A stretch of 64,000 bases of DNA from Winslowiella toletana (GCF_017875465.1 NZ_JAGGMQ010000001.1:3968001-4032000); one strand, 5' to 3'; positions 37,725 to 45,987 are shown, numbered from the stretch's first letter. Notes: generated by a model not told the origin, from the sequence alone. Numbers and translations are program-made.

Positions 37725-38258
37725 TTATTGCACGCCATTCGCTTCTTTGTTGAAAAATATTGTCACGCGCGCCACTTCAATACCCAGTTTTTTCAGTGAA
37801 GTGACGTTCAGCAAATGATGTTCATCCTGCTGCCAGATCCAGTCATCAAAGTTCAGACGGTAACTGGAGTCGTCCGTTTTCACCTCCATCTGATAGCGCC
37901 AGTTAAAGGCATTGCCCGCCGTATGACCAATCGCGCGACCAATAATATCGTTTGCCGTGCCGACATAGCTGCCATCCTGCAGACGACGAATCTGCCAGAC
38001 GCGCGTCTGCTTCTCGCCATCGTCATAGACAAACTGCTCATGCAGGGTCAGGGTTTCACCCAGCACCTCACCGCGAATGGTGACTTCAAAGCGTCGAATC
38101 TGTTTGCCACTGAAATCCTGCACCATCCCCCAGGCGCGCGACTGACCGTCAAAATAGCGGAAAATATCAATTTTTGGCGTGGCTGACTGATAGTCATCAA
38201 TAGTGCTGCCACAGCCGCTGATTACCAGGCATAGCCCCAGACAGAGTGCTTTCCACAT
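37725..38258 (-). CDS. DUF3833 lipoprotein
   Basis: A 177-residue lipoprotein with signal peptide and lipobox LVISGC (Cys about residue 16), destined for the envelope. The DUF3833 body includes IDIFRYFDGQSRAWGMVQDFSGK and DEHHLLNVTSLKKLGIEVARVTIFF. DUF3833 genes recur in clusters with a Cfa-like methyltransferase, DUF1365 and FAD oxidoreductase genes in many proteobacteria, so a role in envelope-lipid modification is inferred. A 71-bp gap separates it from DUF2878, so it may also have its own promoter; a terminator follows it. Confidence 0.82.
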   Translation of the reverse strand: MWKALCLGLCLVISGCGSTIDDYQSATPKIDIFRYFDGQSRAWGMVQDFSGKQIRRFEVTIRGEVLGETLTLHEQFVYDDGEKQTRVWQIRRLQDGSYVGTANDIIGRAIGHTAGNAFNWRYQMEVKTDDSSYRLNFDDWIWQQDEHHLLNVTSLKKLGIEVARVTIFFNKEANGVQ

Positions 38259-38329
38259 TTCAGATTCCTCCGGTCAGACCCTGACGGATTTCAGGGTATT
38301 CGGTTTTTGCTGACAGCCATCTTTTCATG

Positions 38330-38809
38330 CTATGTGTTCCTCAGTATCCTGCGTGTCACCGGCAGATAGAACGCCCAGCCGCAGCCCAGCAGGGGGTAAA
38401 CCAGCGCGGCGCTGTGTTGCAGTTGCATCGCGCCGAGCTGGGCGCCAGTCAGATAACTTAACGGGCCACCGATAGCACCCAGTGCAATCAGCCAGCTAAG
38501 GGGTAACTTCAGCGTCGCTATCAGCGTTCGCCACCAGCAGGCAAAGGTCAGCCATAACGACAACATCCACAATGGCAGCCACTGGCTGCCACTAAAGTGC
38601 AACAGATCCAGCGCCAGCCACAGGCTGTCGAGGGCGATGCCGATCATCGCCAGCGCTAACAACGACCAGCGGCTGCCATGGGGAGACAGCCATAGCGCCA
38701 GCAAAGCAATCGCCGCGGCGGCCAGTTCGCCACGTTCGCGCAGGCCCACGGCCAGTGCCCAGTAAGCATCGAAGCCGAGGGTCAGCAGCCAGAAGCGCCA
38801 GTTTTTCAT
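38330..38809 (-). CDS. DUF2878 membrane protein
   Basis: A 159-residue integral membrane protein with about five spans, starting MKNWRFWLLTLGFDAYWALAV. The conserved DUF2878 block is GAIGGPLSYLTGAQLGAM. The ATG overlaps the stop of the Cfa-like gene (ATGA, 38809-38806), so it is translationally coupled. A longer frame upstream lies inside the Cfa-like gene and is rejected. Function unknown; the context points to membrane lipids. Confidence 0.82.
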   Translation of the reverse strand: MKNWRFWLLTLGFDAYWALAVGLRERGELAAAAIALLALWLSPHGSRWSLLALAMIGIALDSLWLALDLLHFSGSQWLPLWMLSLWLTFACWWRTLIATLKLPLSWLIALGAIGGPLSYLTGAQLGAMQLQHSAALVYPLLGCGWAFYLPVTRRILRNT

Positions 38810-40035
38810 GCGCGAGCGGCAGTCAGCTGCACGGTGCCAATGGTGCGCGCCATAAAGCCTGCCTCGCAGTAGCAGAGATAGAACAGCCACATACGGCGAA
38901 AACGCTCATCAAACTGGCTGTTTTCCAGCTGCGGCCAGGCGCGATCAAAACGCTGACGCCATTCACGCAGCGTTCTGGCGTAGTCGTGGCCCATCTCAAA
39001 AACATCCTGCACCACGTAGTCGCTGACGTCGCTCATTGTCTGCTGCAGCAGGGTGACGGAAGGTAAAAAACCACCGGGAAAGATATAGCGTTGAATAAAA
39101 TCAACGCCTTTGGCATAGCTGCCGTAGCGTGCTTCGCTGATGGTGATCGCCTGCAACACCATCCGACCACCGGGTTTTACCAGCTCCTGACAGCGCTGGA
39201 CAAACAGCGGGATATAGCGGCGACCCACGGCTTCAATCATCTCGACCGATACCAGCTTGTCATACTGGCCTTGCAGGTTGCGGTAGTCCTCGCACAGCAC
39301 CGTGACCCGATCGCTCAGTCCGGCCTGTTCAATACGCTGACGGGCAAACTGATACTGTTCGCGCGAAATGGTGGTGGTAGTCACCCGACAACCATATTCA
39401 CGAGCGGCAAACTCCGCCAGCGCGCCCCAGCCGGTGCCGATCTCCAGCAAATGATCGCCGGGACGCAGCGCCAGCTTGACGCAAAGCCGGCGTAGCTTCG
39501 CTTCCTGCGCCTGTTCCAGTGTGGTGCTGTGATCGCGAAACCAGGCGCTGGAATACTGCATCGATTGATCGAGAAAGGCGCGATAGAAGTCGTTGCCCAG
39601 ATCGTAGTGCGCGGCGATATTGCGTTTCGCCTGGCGTACGCTGTTACGCCGCAGGGCGTGAATCAGTTTGTTAACCGGGATGGTGAGCCAGCTTAAGCGC
39701 GTTTCCAGTTTATCCATTACCGCCATATTCAGCGCCAGCGTCTGGATCACGGCCGTCAGATCCGGCGTGTCCCAGTCATCGTCCATATAGCTTTCCGCCG
39801 CCGCAATGCTGCCGCCGAGCAATACGCGGCGATATGCCCGGGTATGTTTGACCTGCACTTCCGCCTGCAAGGCTGCCTGTGGATCACCAAAAAACTGCTC
39901 CCCCAGATGCGGATCAATAATGCGTAATCCGGCGCCACTAATGTGGTTTAACAGCGCAAAAATCACACGACGCGAGGCTGAGACGCGCTTGCCGGGTTTA
40001 TTGCCGTGCGTAAAGCTCACTTCAGAGATGCACAT
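38806..40035 (-). CDS. Cyclopropane-fatty-acid-synthase-like SAM methyltransferase
   Basis: A 409-residue enzyme of the CfaS family, which methylates or cyclopropanates unsaturated acyl chains of membrane phospholipids using S-adenosylmethionine. Seen are the SAM loop LLEIGTGWGALAEFAA (about residue 200), the active-site approach NDFYRAFLDQSMQYSSAWF, EMIEAVGRRYIPLF and the C-terminal LCYCEAGF. In clusters of this composition the methyltransferase has been linked to furan fatty acid precursors (UfaM-type) instead of stationary-phase cyclopropanation. The sequence does not decide between them. GGAG precedes the ATG. Confidence 0.85.
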   Translation of the reverse strand: MCISEVSFTHGNKPGKRVSASRRVIFALLNHISGAGLRIIDPHLGEQFFGDPQAALQAEVQVKHTRAYRRVLLGGSIAAAESYMDDDWDTPDLTAVIQTLALNMAVMDKLETRLSWLTIPVNKLIHALRRNSVRQAKRNIAAHYDLGNDFYRAFLDQSMQYSSAWFRDHSTTLEQAQEAKLRRLCVKLALRPGDHLLEIGTGWGALAEFAAREYGCRVTTTTISREQYQFARQRIEQAGLSDRVTVLCEDYRNLQGQYDKLVSVEMIEAVGRRYIPLFVQRCQELVKPGGRMVLQAITISEARYGSYAKGVDFIQRYIFPGGFLPSVTLLQQTMSDVSDYVVQDVFEMGHDYARTLREWRQRFDRAWPQLENSQFDERFRRMWLFYLCYCEAGFMARTIGTVQLTAARA

Positions 40036-40038
40036 GGT

Positions 40039-40752
40039 CTATTTCTCCGACTTCGGATGGTTATACAGCGGCGCGCCTTTGCGCCATAACCTGAAAGCCT
40101 GCCAGTAAATGGCCAGCGCCGTGCGCAGGGTAATCAGGGGAAAACGCCACAAATGGTGGCGCAGGTTGCGACCTGTTAATGGCTGCTGACGCAGATACAG
40201 TGTCGCGTCGAATTCCCGCCCGATACGGTGGTTTTCAATATGGACGGAGAGCGATTTTGCAGGCCGCGACAGCCGCCAGTGATAAACCATATCCATCGGA
40301 TTAAACGGCGAGACATGAAAGGCTTTTTCCGTGGTTTCACTGCCGTCGGGATTGACCGCATAGGTATGGCGCTCATTCCACGGCGTATTACGCACCTCCG
40401 CCAGCATCCAGCGCAGCTGGTCGTGCTGATCATAGAGGTAGTAAAAATTGACCGGATTAAATGAGCAGCCAAGATAGCGCAGCTGACACAGCAGCATCAC
40501 GCGGCCGGTCAGCGTCTCGCCGGTCAGTTCGGCAATGCGCTGCTGGGCGCGCGTTTTGATATCTCCACCGCCGAGATAATCCTCAGGATAAAATGAGGCA
40601 GGGGAGAAGCGTCCGAGGCGGATCCCCACTTGTGACAACAGCGGCAGCTCATCAAGGTCAATCAGCGGCATGAAAATGCGATAGCTGAACTGATGATCGA
40701 TGGGCGTAAAACGCCGGTGGCGCACATGGCCGCTGTAGAGGGTGCTGTTCAT
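40039..40752 (-). CDS. DUF1365 family protein
   Basis: A 237-residue protein of the DUF1365 family, with the N-terminal LYSGHVRHRRFTPIDHQFSYRIFMPLIDLDEL and CSFNPVNFYYLYD plus the invariant EVRNTPWNERHTYAV. Its activity is uncharacterised, but it is a constant partner of the FAD protein and Cfa-like methyltransferase around it. Start overlaps the FAD gene stop (ATGA). There are no obvious membrane spans. Confidence 0.88.
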   Translation of the reverse strand: MNSTLYSGHVRHRRFTPIDHQFSYRIFMPLIDLDELPLLSQVGIRLGRFSPASFYPEDYLGGGDIKTRAQQRIAELTGETLTGRVMLLCQLRYLGCSFNPVNFYYLYDQHDQLRWMLAEVRNTPWNERHTYAVNPDGSETTEKAFHVSPFNPMDMVYHWRLSRPAKSLSVHIENHRIGREFDATLYLRQQPLTGRNLRHHLWRFPLITLRTALAIYWQAFRLWRKGAPLYNHPKSEK

Positions 40753-42014
40753 AACAGCGCCGCCTGTTCCATCGCGGCGACCACGTCCAGCGCACTGCGG
40801 ATGCCGTCTTCATGAAAGCCGTTATAACTCCAGGCGCCGCAAAACCAGCTGCGGCGCTGGCCGTTCAGCAGCAGACGCTGCTGCTGAGTCATCAGGCTTT
40901 GTGCGCTGAATTGCGGATGATGATAGCAATATTTTCCCAGCACTTTGCTGGCGTCAATCGGTCGCGTCGGATTAAGCGAAACGCAGAACGTATGCGGAGC
41001 ATCAATGCCCTGCAACATATTCATATTGTAGGTCACACTGGCGCCCAACAGCTCATCGCCGTTTTGCGTATCATCAAGGTGGTAATTCCAGCTGGCCCAT
41101 GTGCGACGATTGGTGGGAAGCATGGCGGTGTCGGTATGCAGCACCACCTCATTGACGCTGTAAGGCACGCCCGACAGCATGGTCTGTTCTTCCGGCGTGG
41201 CGTCCTGCAGCATCTGAAGCGTCTGATCGCAGTGGCTGGCAAAAATCACCTGATCAAAGCGCTGACTGCCGTTAGCGGTGCGTAATGTCACCCCCTCCGC
41301 ATCGCGCTGCACGGCAAGCACCGGGGTATTCAGATGCAGTTGCAGTTTATTATCCAGCAGCGCCAGCAAGCGGCTAACATATTGACGCGAGCCACCCGGG
41401 ATCACATACCACTGCGGCCGGTTAACCACATCCAGTAAGCCGTGGTGGTTGAAAAAGTGCAGAAACAGCGACAGTGGCATATTGCGCATTTCAGCCAGTG
41501 AGGTTGACCAGATCGCGGCCCCCATCGGCAGGATATAGTGCTGGGCAAAAAAGTTGCTGAAGCCCTGACTATTGAGAAAGTCATCCAGCGTTTCATCATC
41601 GTTTTGTTGCTGTAACCACAGTTTTCCGCGCTGATTAAAACGCATAATTTCGCCGATAAAACGCAGAAATTTCGGCCTGAACAGGTTGCTGCGCTGGGCA
41701 AACAGACTGTTCAGCGAGTGGCCGTTATATTCGAGTCCACTGCGGTGGTTGCTGACGGAAAAGCTCATTTCTGTTTTCTGGCTTTCCATGCCCAGCTCAG
41801 CCAGCAGCGAGAGAAATCGCGGGTAGGTGCGGTCGTTATAAACAATAAAACCGGTGTCGATCGCCCAGGTTTTACCCTCCAGCTCGACGTCGATAGTAGC
41901 GGTATGGCCGCCCGGCGTGGCTGAAGCCTCAAACAGCTGCACATCGGCGCGTTCAGCCAGTTTCCAGGCGCAACTAAGCCCGGCAATGCCGCTGCCGATA
42001 ATGGCAATCTTCAC
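40749..42014 (-). CDS. FAD-dependent oxidoreductase (amine-oxidase/desaturase-like)
   Basis: A 421-residue flavoprotein with an N-terminal FAD dinucleotide motif (IAIIGSGIAGLSCAWKL, residues 3-19) and the follow-on GGHTATIDVELEGKTWAIDTGFIVYNDRTYPRF. This is typical of the NAD(P)-binding Rossmann/amine-oxidase-like family found with DUF1365 and Cfa-like genes. Relatives may oxidise or desaturate lipid-bound acyl groups; that is inference. The start codon is GTG (42014) with GAGGTAG 4 nt upstream. Confidence 0.85.
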   Translation of the reverse strand: MKIAIIGSGIAGLSCAWKLAERADVQLFEASATPGGHTATIDVELEGKTWAIDTGFIVYNDRTYPRFLSLLAELGMESQKTEMSFSVSNHRSGLEYNGHSLNSLFAQRSNLFRPKFLRFIGEIMRFNQRGKLWLQQQNDDETLDDFLNSQGFSNFFAQHYILPMGAAIWSTSLAEMRNMPLSLFLHFFNHHGLLDVVNRPQWYVIPGGSRQYVSRLLALLDNKLQLHLNTPVLAVQRDAEGVTLRTANGSQRFDQVIFASHCDQTLQMLQDATPEEQTMLSGVPYSVNEVVLHTDTAMLPTNRRTWASWNYHLDDTQNGDELLGASVTYNMNMLQGIDAPHTFCVSLNPTRPIDASKVLGKYCYHHPQFSAQSLMTQQQRLLLNGQRRSWFCGAWSYNGFHEDGIRSALDVVAAMEQAALL

Positions 42015-42018
42015 AAAA

Positions 42019-42735
42019 CTACCTCGCTATCTGCTGAGTTAAAAGTCGCTGCCACGACTGGGGTAAACGCGAAATCAGGCGCAGCAGCAGAGCAAACAGG
42101 GGCGGAAAAACCACTTCCCGTTTGCCCCGCGCCAGACCACGACGAATAAAGCCTGAAGCCTGTGCCACGTTAATTTTCATCGGCATAGTAAAATCGTTGC
42201 GCGCAGTGAGTGGCGTATCAACAAATCCCGGTAATACCAGCGAAATATGGATCTGCCGCCGGGTCAGATCCTGCGCCAGACTGCGGGCGAAGTAAGCGAG
42301 CGCCGCTTTGGATGCGCCATAAGCTTCCGCGCGCGGCAGTGGCACCAGGCTGGCGGTAGAGCCGACCAGCGCCACCCGGCTCTGTGGCGGCAGTTGCGGT
42401 AGCAGAGCATCAAGGCAATTGACCGGGCCGCTGAAATTGGTGCTCATCACCCGATGGACTTTTTCGGCGTCGACCACGCCATTATCGAGATATTCACAGG
42501 TGCCGGCGCAGAGGATCACCAGCTCGGCGCTTTTACCGTTCAGCGCCGCGCGCGTGTCAGCTAAATCGGTGATATCGAATACACAGAGGGTAATGTCAGG
42601 GGCATGGCTGTGCAGCTGTTGCAGTTTGTCGCGGTTACGTCCGCAGGCGATCACCGCCCAGCCGTCAGCGGCATAATCGCATGCCAGCTGAAAGCCAATT
42701 CCTGAACTTGCACCGGTAATCAGTACGCGTTTCAT
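42019..42735 (-). CDS. Short-chain dehydrogenase in the lipid cluster
   Basis: A 238-residue SDR: cofactor motif TGASSGIGF (residues 7-15), CAGTCEYLD in the NNAG position, catalytic Ser in VGSTAS and YGASKAALAYF (Tyr/Lys). A hydrophobic C-terminal helix (PLFALLLRLISRLPQSWQRLL) could anchor it at the membrane, fitting a lipid substrate. It overlaps the NTF2-like gene by ATGA and lies 4 bp from the FAD gene. Confidence 0.85.
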   Translation of the reverse strand: MKRVLITGASSGIGFQLACDYAADGWAVIACGRNRDKLQQLHSHAPDITLCVFDITDLADTRAALNGKSAELVILCAGTCEYLDNGVVDAEKVHRVMSTNFSGPVNCLDALLPQLPPQSRVALVGSTASLVPLPRAEAYGASKAALAYFARSLAQDLTRRQIHISLVLPGFVDTPLTARNDFTMPMKINVAQASGFIRRGLARGKREVVFPPLFALLLRLISRLPQSWQRLLTQQIAR

Positions 42736-43169
42736 GATTTCAGCCTCCTTTTCAGGGCGGCGATCACGCGTCCCAGCAACGGTACTTTTTCATACAGCAT
42801 TTCGCCGAGGTCATAATAATCGCGCTGAAAATGGATACGCTCCTGGCGAAAGGTCAGATAACTGCTGCCTTCCAGCGACTGTGGCGCGCCTTTTTGCAGC
42901 GCCGGATGCGCATATTCCATCCGCCATAACAGCAATGCACACTGGTCAAAATAGTGCTTGTGCGTCACTTCAAAACGGCAATAGCGCAAGTTTTTCAGTA
43001 GTGAAGCAAAATAGCGTTCCAGCGCTTCGAGTCCGTGATGCTGACCTACAGGATCCACCAGCAACATATCCTGATGGTAAATCTCAGCGAGCTGGCTAAG
43101 TTGTCCGGCCTGCATATTCTGGTAAAACGCCACCAGGCTATTCAGTGTGACCTGTTGTGCATGCTGCAT
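42732..43169 (-). CDS. NTF2/SnoaL-like protein
   Basis: A 145-residue protein of the NTF2/SnoaL alpha+beta barrel fold (AEIYHQDMLLVDPVGQHHGLEALERYFASLLKN). The fold binds small hydrophobic ligands or acts as cyclase/isomerase. It is the first structural gene after mlrA (18-bp gap, AGGGA before the ATG) and is coupled to the SDR. Specific role unknown. Confidence 0.8.
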   Translation of the reverse strand: MQHAQQVTLNSLVAFYQNMQAGQLSQLAEIYHQDMLLVDPVGQHHGLEALERYFASLLKNLRYCRFEVTHKHYFDQCALLLWRMEYAHPALQKGAPQSLEGSSYLTFRQERIHFQRDYYDLGEMLYEKVPLLGRVIAALKRRLKS

Positions 43170-43187
43170 AGTTATCCCTAAACTGCT

Positions 43188-43919
43188 TTAACCGCTAAGG
43201 GGTTTAATGGAGAACCCTTGCTCCTGCCAGTGCGCGATCTGTTCCTGCTGACCCCGCGTGAGTTTTTTACCGGTCCACAGGAAAAGATGCTGACCAGGGA
43301 AAAGCTCTGGTCGCAGGGTATCCAGTGGTTCTGCTAATACGTCAATGCGCCAGCCATGCTGTGATAAGCGCCATGCCTCCAGCCAGAGTCGGGTGCGATC
43401 CTCTGTTCCCCAGCCGAGCAGTAACGCATCTTTACCGGCCTTCTTACGCGATCCTGTCAGACAGAATGCGACATAGTCGATAAGTGCGCCATCCAGCAGG
43501 CTGCTCATGGCTTTTGCCGTAGCCTGATCCAATCCCAGCCGCTGACGAACCGGTATAATCACATTATCTATTAGCGCATCTGATGGGTTTTCGCGACCCA
43601 TTGTGGCAATTTTTACCCGTAATTTGGATGGGCGTACGCTTCGCAGCACCGCCATCAGCTCATCCTGCAGGGTCATCCAGCCGTCATGGGCATGGACGTT
43701 TTCACCCTCGAGCAGGGCCTTCACTTTGCCCACCGGTACGCCGCTTTCCACCCAGCGCATGATTTCTTCAATACGGCGGATATCCTCATCATCAAACTGA
43801 CGATGACCTCCCTCCGAGCGCTGGGGTTTTAACAAACCATAACGACGCTGCCATGCACGTAGCGTTACCGGGTTGATCCCACAACGTTCAGCGACTTCAC
43901 CGATACTATAAACGGCCAT
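43188..43919 (-). CDS. mlrA: MlrA, MerR-family transcription regulator
   Basis: A 243-residue regulator very close to E. coli MlrA. The MerR winged helix at the N-terminus reads [44 protein letters not shown] long C-terminal effector domain resembles the B12-binding module of light-sensing MerR proteins, but no cobalamin-binding His motif (DxHxxG) is visible. In E. coli MlrA activates csgD for curli/biofilm. Here it is the first gene of a packed operon of lipid-modification genes, 18 bp before the NTF2-like gene. A TGTACA palindrome lies 56 bp before its start. AGAGG precedes the ATG. Confidence 0.92.
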   Translation of the reverse strand: MAVYSIGEVAERCGINPVTLRAWQRRYGLLKPQRSEGGHRQFDDEDIRRIEEIMRWVESGVPVGKVKALLEGENVHAHDGWMTLQDELMAVLRSVRPSKLRVKIATMGRENPSDALIDNVIIPVRQRLGLDQATAKAMSSLLDGALIDYVAFCLTGSRKKAGKDALLLGWGTEDRTRLWLEAWRLSQHGWRIDVLAEPLDTLRPELFPGQHLFLWTGKKLTRGQQEQIAHWQEQGFSIKPLSG

Positions 43920-43975
43920 GTTTTTCCTCTTTATGCGACCATCTCTACCTCAACGTTAGCCCGACACGGTTAACT

Positions 43976-44000
43976 TGTACAACTATTTTTACATTGTACA
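43976..44000. promoter_or_regulatory. MlrA-like operator, TGTACA-N13-TGTACA
   Basis: Two TGTACA half-sites (43976-43981 and 43995-44000), with TT before each, lie in the divergent mlrA/XRE-cupin intergenic region. From memory, the reported E. coli MlrA site in csgD is a TTGTACA-N12-TGTACAA palindrome, and light-responsive MerR (LitR/PplR) boxes share the TGTACA core. The spacer here counts 13. It suggests autoregulation and control of the downstream operon, and possibly the divergent gene. Confidence 0.6.
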
Positions 44001-44029
44001 GGTTGACCTGGCGCAATTTCAGGAGTATT

Positions 44030-44063
44030 TCTCATATTTGAGATTTAATCCCTTATTTGAGAT
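44030..44063 (+). promoter_or_regulatory. Repeats before the XRE-cupin gene
   Basis: TCTCA-TATT-TGAGA palindrome (44030-44043), plus a direct repeat TATTTGAGAT at 44035-44044 and 44054-44063, 19 bp apart and ending 6 bp from the start codon. The placement suits an autoregulatory operator for the XRE-cupin protein. Confidence 0.45.
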
Positions 44064-44069
44064 GAATAT

Positions 44070-44633
44070 ATGACCCGACAGGATGGCACTGAACAACGAC
44101 TGGCTTTCAGGCTGGCTGAATTGCGGCTGGAGAAAGGCTGGTCGCTGGAAGAACTGGCGGAGAACACCGGTATCAGTCGCGCATCGCTGTCACGGATTGA
44201 GCGCGCGGAAACCAGTCCGACGGCGTCCCTGCTGAATAAGCTGTGTGCAGCTTATGGTCTGACCATGTCGCGCTTACTGAGTGATGTGGAAGAGAATATT
44301 GCCCAGCACCTGCGTGCGGAACAGCAGCTGGTATGGGTTGATAAAGAGAATGGTTTTGAGCGGCGCAGTCTGTCACCGCCCGCCACTGCCTTTCGCGCTG
44401 AGCTGGTTGAGGCACGGCTGCGTGCCGGGGCGCGCATTGAATACGATACGCCGCCGCTGCCGGGCCTGGAGCAACATATCTGGATACTGGATGGTGTGCT
44501 GGAAATCAGGATGAATGAGCAGCACTGGCGGCTGGTCGCCGGAGATTGTCTGCGCTTTCATCTTTTTGGCCGCTCCTCTTTTCACGCGCCGGACACTATG
44601 GCGCACTACGCTCTGGTGGTATGCCGACCATGA
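44070..44633 (+). CDS. XRE-family regulator with C-terminal cupin domain
   Basis: A 187-residue one-component regulator. The N-terminal HTH (about 8-65) reads LAELRLEKGWSLEELAENTGISRASLSRIERAETSPTASLLNKLCAAYGLTMSRLL. The C-terminal cupin sensor (about 100-185) has a small jelly-roll pattern, LEQHIWILDGVLEIRMNEQHWRLVAGDCLRFHLFGRSSFHAP. Such regulators sense amines, amino acids or antibiotics. The stop overlaps the first acetyltransferase start as ATGA, giving a three-gene operon. It is divergent from mlrA. Confidence 0.85.
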   Translation: MTRQDGTEQRLAFRLAELRLEKGWSLEELAENTGISRASLSRIERAETSPTASLLNKLCAAYGLTMSRLLSDVEENIAQHLRAEQQLVWVDKENGFERRSLSPPATAFRAELVEARLRAGARIEYDTPPLPGLEQHIWILDGVLEIRMNEQHWRLVAGDCLRFHLFGRSSFHAPDTMAHYALVVCRP

Positions 44634-45166
44634 TTGATTACGAAATACTGGATGCCGCACAGGCGCAGCAGGAGCATCCCGCGCTGTGCGAAGTGCTCAC
44701 CCGCTGTGTAGCACAAGGGGCGAGTATCGGTTTTATTGATGCTGCCGATCAATTATCAGTCACCCGCTTCTGGCAGGATGTGGTTTACAGTCTTGCCAGT
44801 GGTGATAAGCAGCTGCTGGTGGCGCGTGAGCAGGGCAGGATTGTCGGCACTATTATTGTGGTGCTGGGCATGATGCCAAATGGTTCACACCGGGCGGAGA
44901 TCAGCAAACTGCTGGTGCATCCGCGGGCGCGGCGACAGGGGATTGCGCGCCAGTTGATGCTTCAGGCCGAGCAGATTGCCGTGCAGGCGCAGCGCACGCT
45001 GCTGGTGCTGGATACGCGCAGTGGTGATGTGGCGGAACAGCTTTACCTGTCGCTTGGCTGGCAGGTAGCTGGCAGCATTCCCTGTTATGCGCGGTCAACG
45101 GCAGGTGAGTTTGATGCCACCACCGTGATGTATAAGCTGACCGGACAAAACAGTGATCGATCATAG
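44630..45166 (+). CDS. GNAT-family N-acetyltransferase (first)
   Basis: A 178-residue acetyl-CoA-dependent transferase starting MIDYEILDAAQAQQEHP. The acetyl-CoA pyrophosphate loop is ISKLLVHPRARRQGIARQLM (about 83-102), followed by LVLDTRSGDVAEQLYLSLGWQ. Substrate unknown. An upstream ATG at 44621 would add three residues. It is coupled to the XRE-cupin gene and overlaps the next acetyltransferase by 14 bp. Confidence 0.85.
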   Translation: MIDYEILDAAQAQQEHPALCEVLTRCVAQGASIGFIDAADQLSVTRFWQDVVYSLASGDKQLLVAREQGRIVGTIIVVLGMMPNGSHRAEISKLLVHPRARRQGIARQLMLQAEQIAVQAQRTLLVLDTRSGDVAEQLYLSLGWQVAGSIPCYARSTAGEFDATTVMYKLTGQNSDRS

Positions 45167-45620
45167 CGGACTGGTCATTGCCCGTGAGCCGGTCACTTCT
45201 GCTGATGCGCAGTTGCTGATGATGCAGCTATCCGCCGCTTTGCATGACATTACCGGTGACAGTGGCCTTAGCTCGTTTAATCCGCAGGATTTACAGCATG
45301 CTGGCGCCTGTTTTGCTGTTGCGCGCAATCAGGCCGGTGGCGCCATTGGCTGTGGCGCTTTGCGGCCGCTTAGCGCCGGGATTGCCGAATTAAAGCGTAT
45401 GTATGCGGCAGAGCCTGCTCTGGGAATTGGCTATGCACTGCTCGCATTTCTGGAGCAGGAAGCGTGTCAGTTGGGATATCGGGAAATCTGGCTGGAAACG
45501 CGGCGGGTCAATCAACAGGCGGTCAGATTTTATCTGCGCCATGGTTATCAGTTAATTGACAATTATGGCCGCTATAGTGGTAATCCGGAGGCTGTTTGTT
45601 TCGGTAAGGTGCTGGAATAA
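45153..45620 (+). CDS. GNAT-family N-acetyltransferase (second)
   Basis: A 155-residue GNAT protein with ELKRMYAAEPALGIGYALLAFLEQEA in the acetyl-CoA loop region (its R/Q-x-x-G-x-G/A motif is weaker than in its neighbour). It ends with the typical ETRRVNQQAVRFYLRHGYQLIDNYGRY. Substrate unknown. The tandem of two acetyltransferases behind a cupin regulator suggests detoxification or small-molecule modification in response to a sensed ligand, which is inference. Confidence 0.82.
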   Translation: MIDHSGLVIAREPVTSADAQLLMMQLSAALHDITGDSGLSSFNPQDLQHAGACFAVARNQAGGAIGCGALRPLSAGIAELKRMYAAEPALGIGYALLAFLEQEACQLGYREIWLETRRVNQQAVRFYLRHGYQLIDNYGRYSGNPEAVCFGKVLE

Positions 45621-45630
45621 TTCCGCAGCT

Positions 45631-45987
45631 TTAGCCGGTAAACGCCTTGATGATGGCAGGAATAAATTGCGCCAGAAACACGGCACCCATCACCCACATA
45701 ATGATTTGGCTCTTCGCCTCGCTGATTTCACTTCTGATGGCGCTGATATCCGCTTTAGTGGCATAGTTTGATTTAATCACCGCGACATCAATTTTCAGCT
45801 CTGCAACATCGGTTTTCAGGACTTCAACATCGGTTTGCAGCTTACCCACATCGGTTTGCAGCTTACCCACATCGGTTTGCAGCTTGCTCACATCGGTTTG
45901 CAGCTTGCTCACATCGGTTTGCAGCTTGCTCACATCGGTTTGCAGCTTGCTCACATCATATTCGAGTTTTTCCAGTCTCGGTTGCAT
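45631..45987 (-). CDS. Heptad-repeat coiled-coil protein with C-terminal membrane anchor
   Basis: A 118-residue protein: short N-terminus MQPRLEKLEYD, then nine or so consecutive heptads of DVSKLQT/DVGKLQT type (about 11-73). A linker YATKADISAIRSEISEAKSQI follows, then one hydrophobic span IIMWVMGAVFLAQFIPAII (about 94-112). It should form a parallel coiled-coil rod anchored in the inner membrane, resembling small XhlA/DUF1640-like proteins. Its ribosome-binding site AAGGAGGTGAT is an 11-nt perfect complement to the 16S 3' end, 3 nt before ATG. A farther in-frame ATG (46065) is inferior. Function unknown. Confidence 0.75.
   Translation of the reverse strand: MQPRLEKLEYDVSKLQTDVSKLQTDVSKLQTDVSKLQTDVGKLQTDVGKLQTDVEVLKTDVAELKIDVAVIKSNYATKADISAIRSEISEAKSQIIMWVMGAVFLAQFIPAIIKAFTG
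45828..45953. repeat. Six tandem 21-bp units encoding heptads
   Basis: Units of CATCGGTTTGCAGCTT plus ACCCA (two copies) or GCTCA (four copies), head to tail. A degenerate seventh copy lies at 45807-45827. It is coding (DVSKLQT heptads on the minus strand). Near-identity of the units suggests recent expansion, and copy number is likely variable between strains. Confidence 0.92.

Noticed and set aside
38810..38890. Longer N-terminus for the DUF2878 protein
   Set aside because: These codons are inside the Cfa-like gene in another frame; the ATGA overlap start at 38809 is typical of the operon.
45807..45953. Regular 21-bp repeats that could suggest a CRISPR array
   Set aside because: Units are head to tail with no spacers and are in-frame heptad codons; no cas genes nearby.
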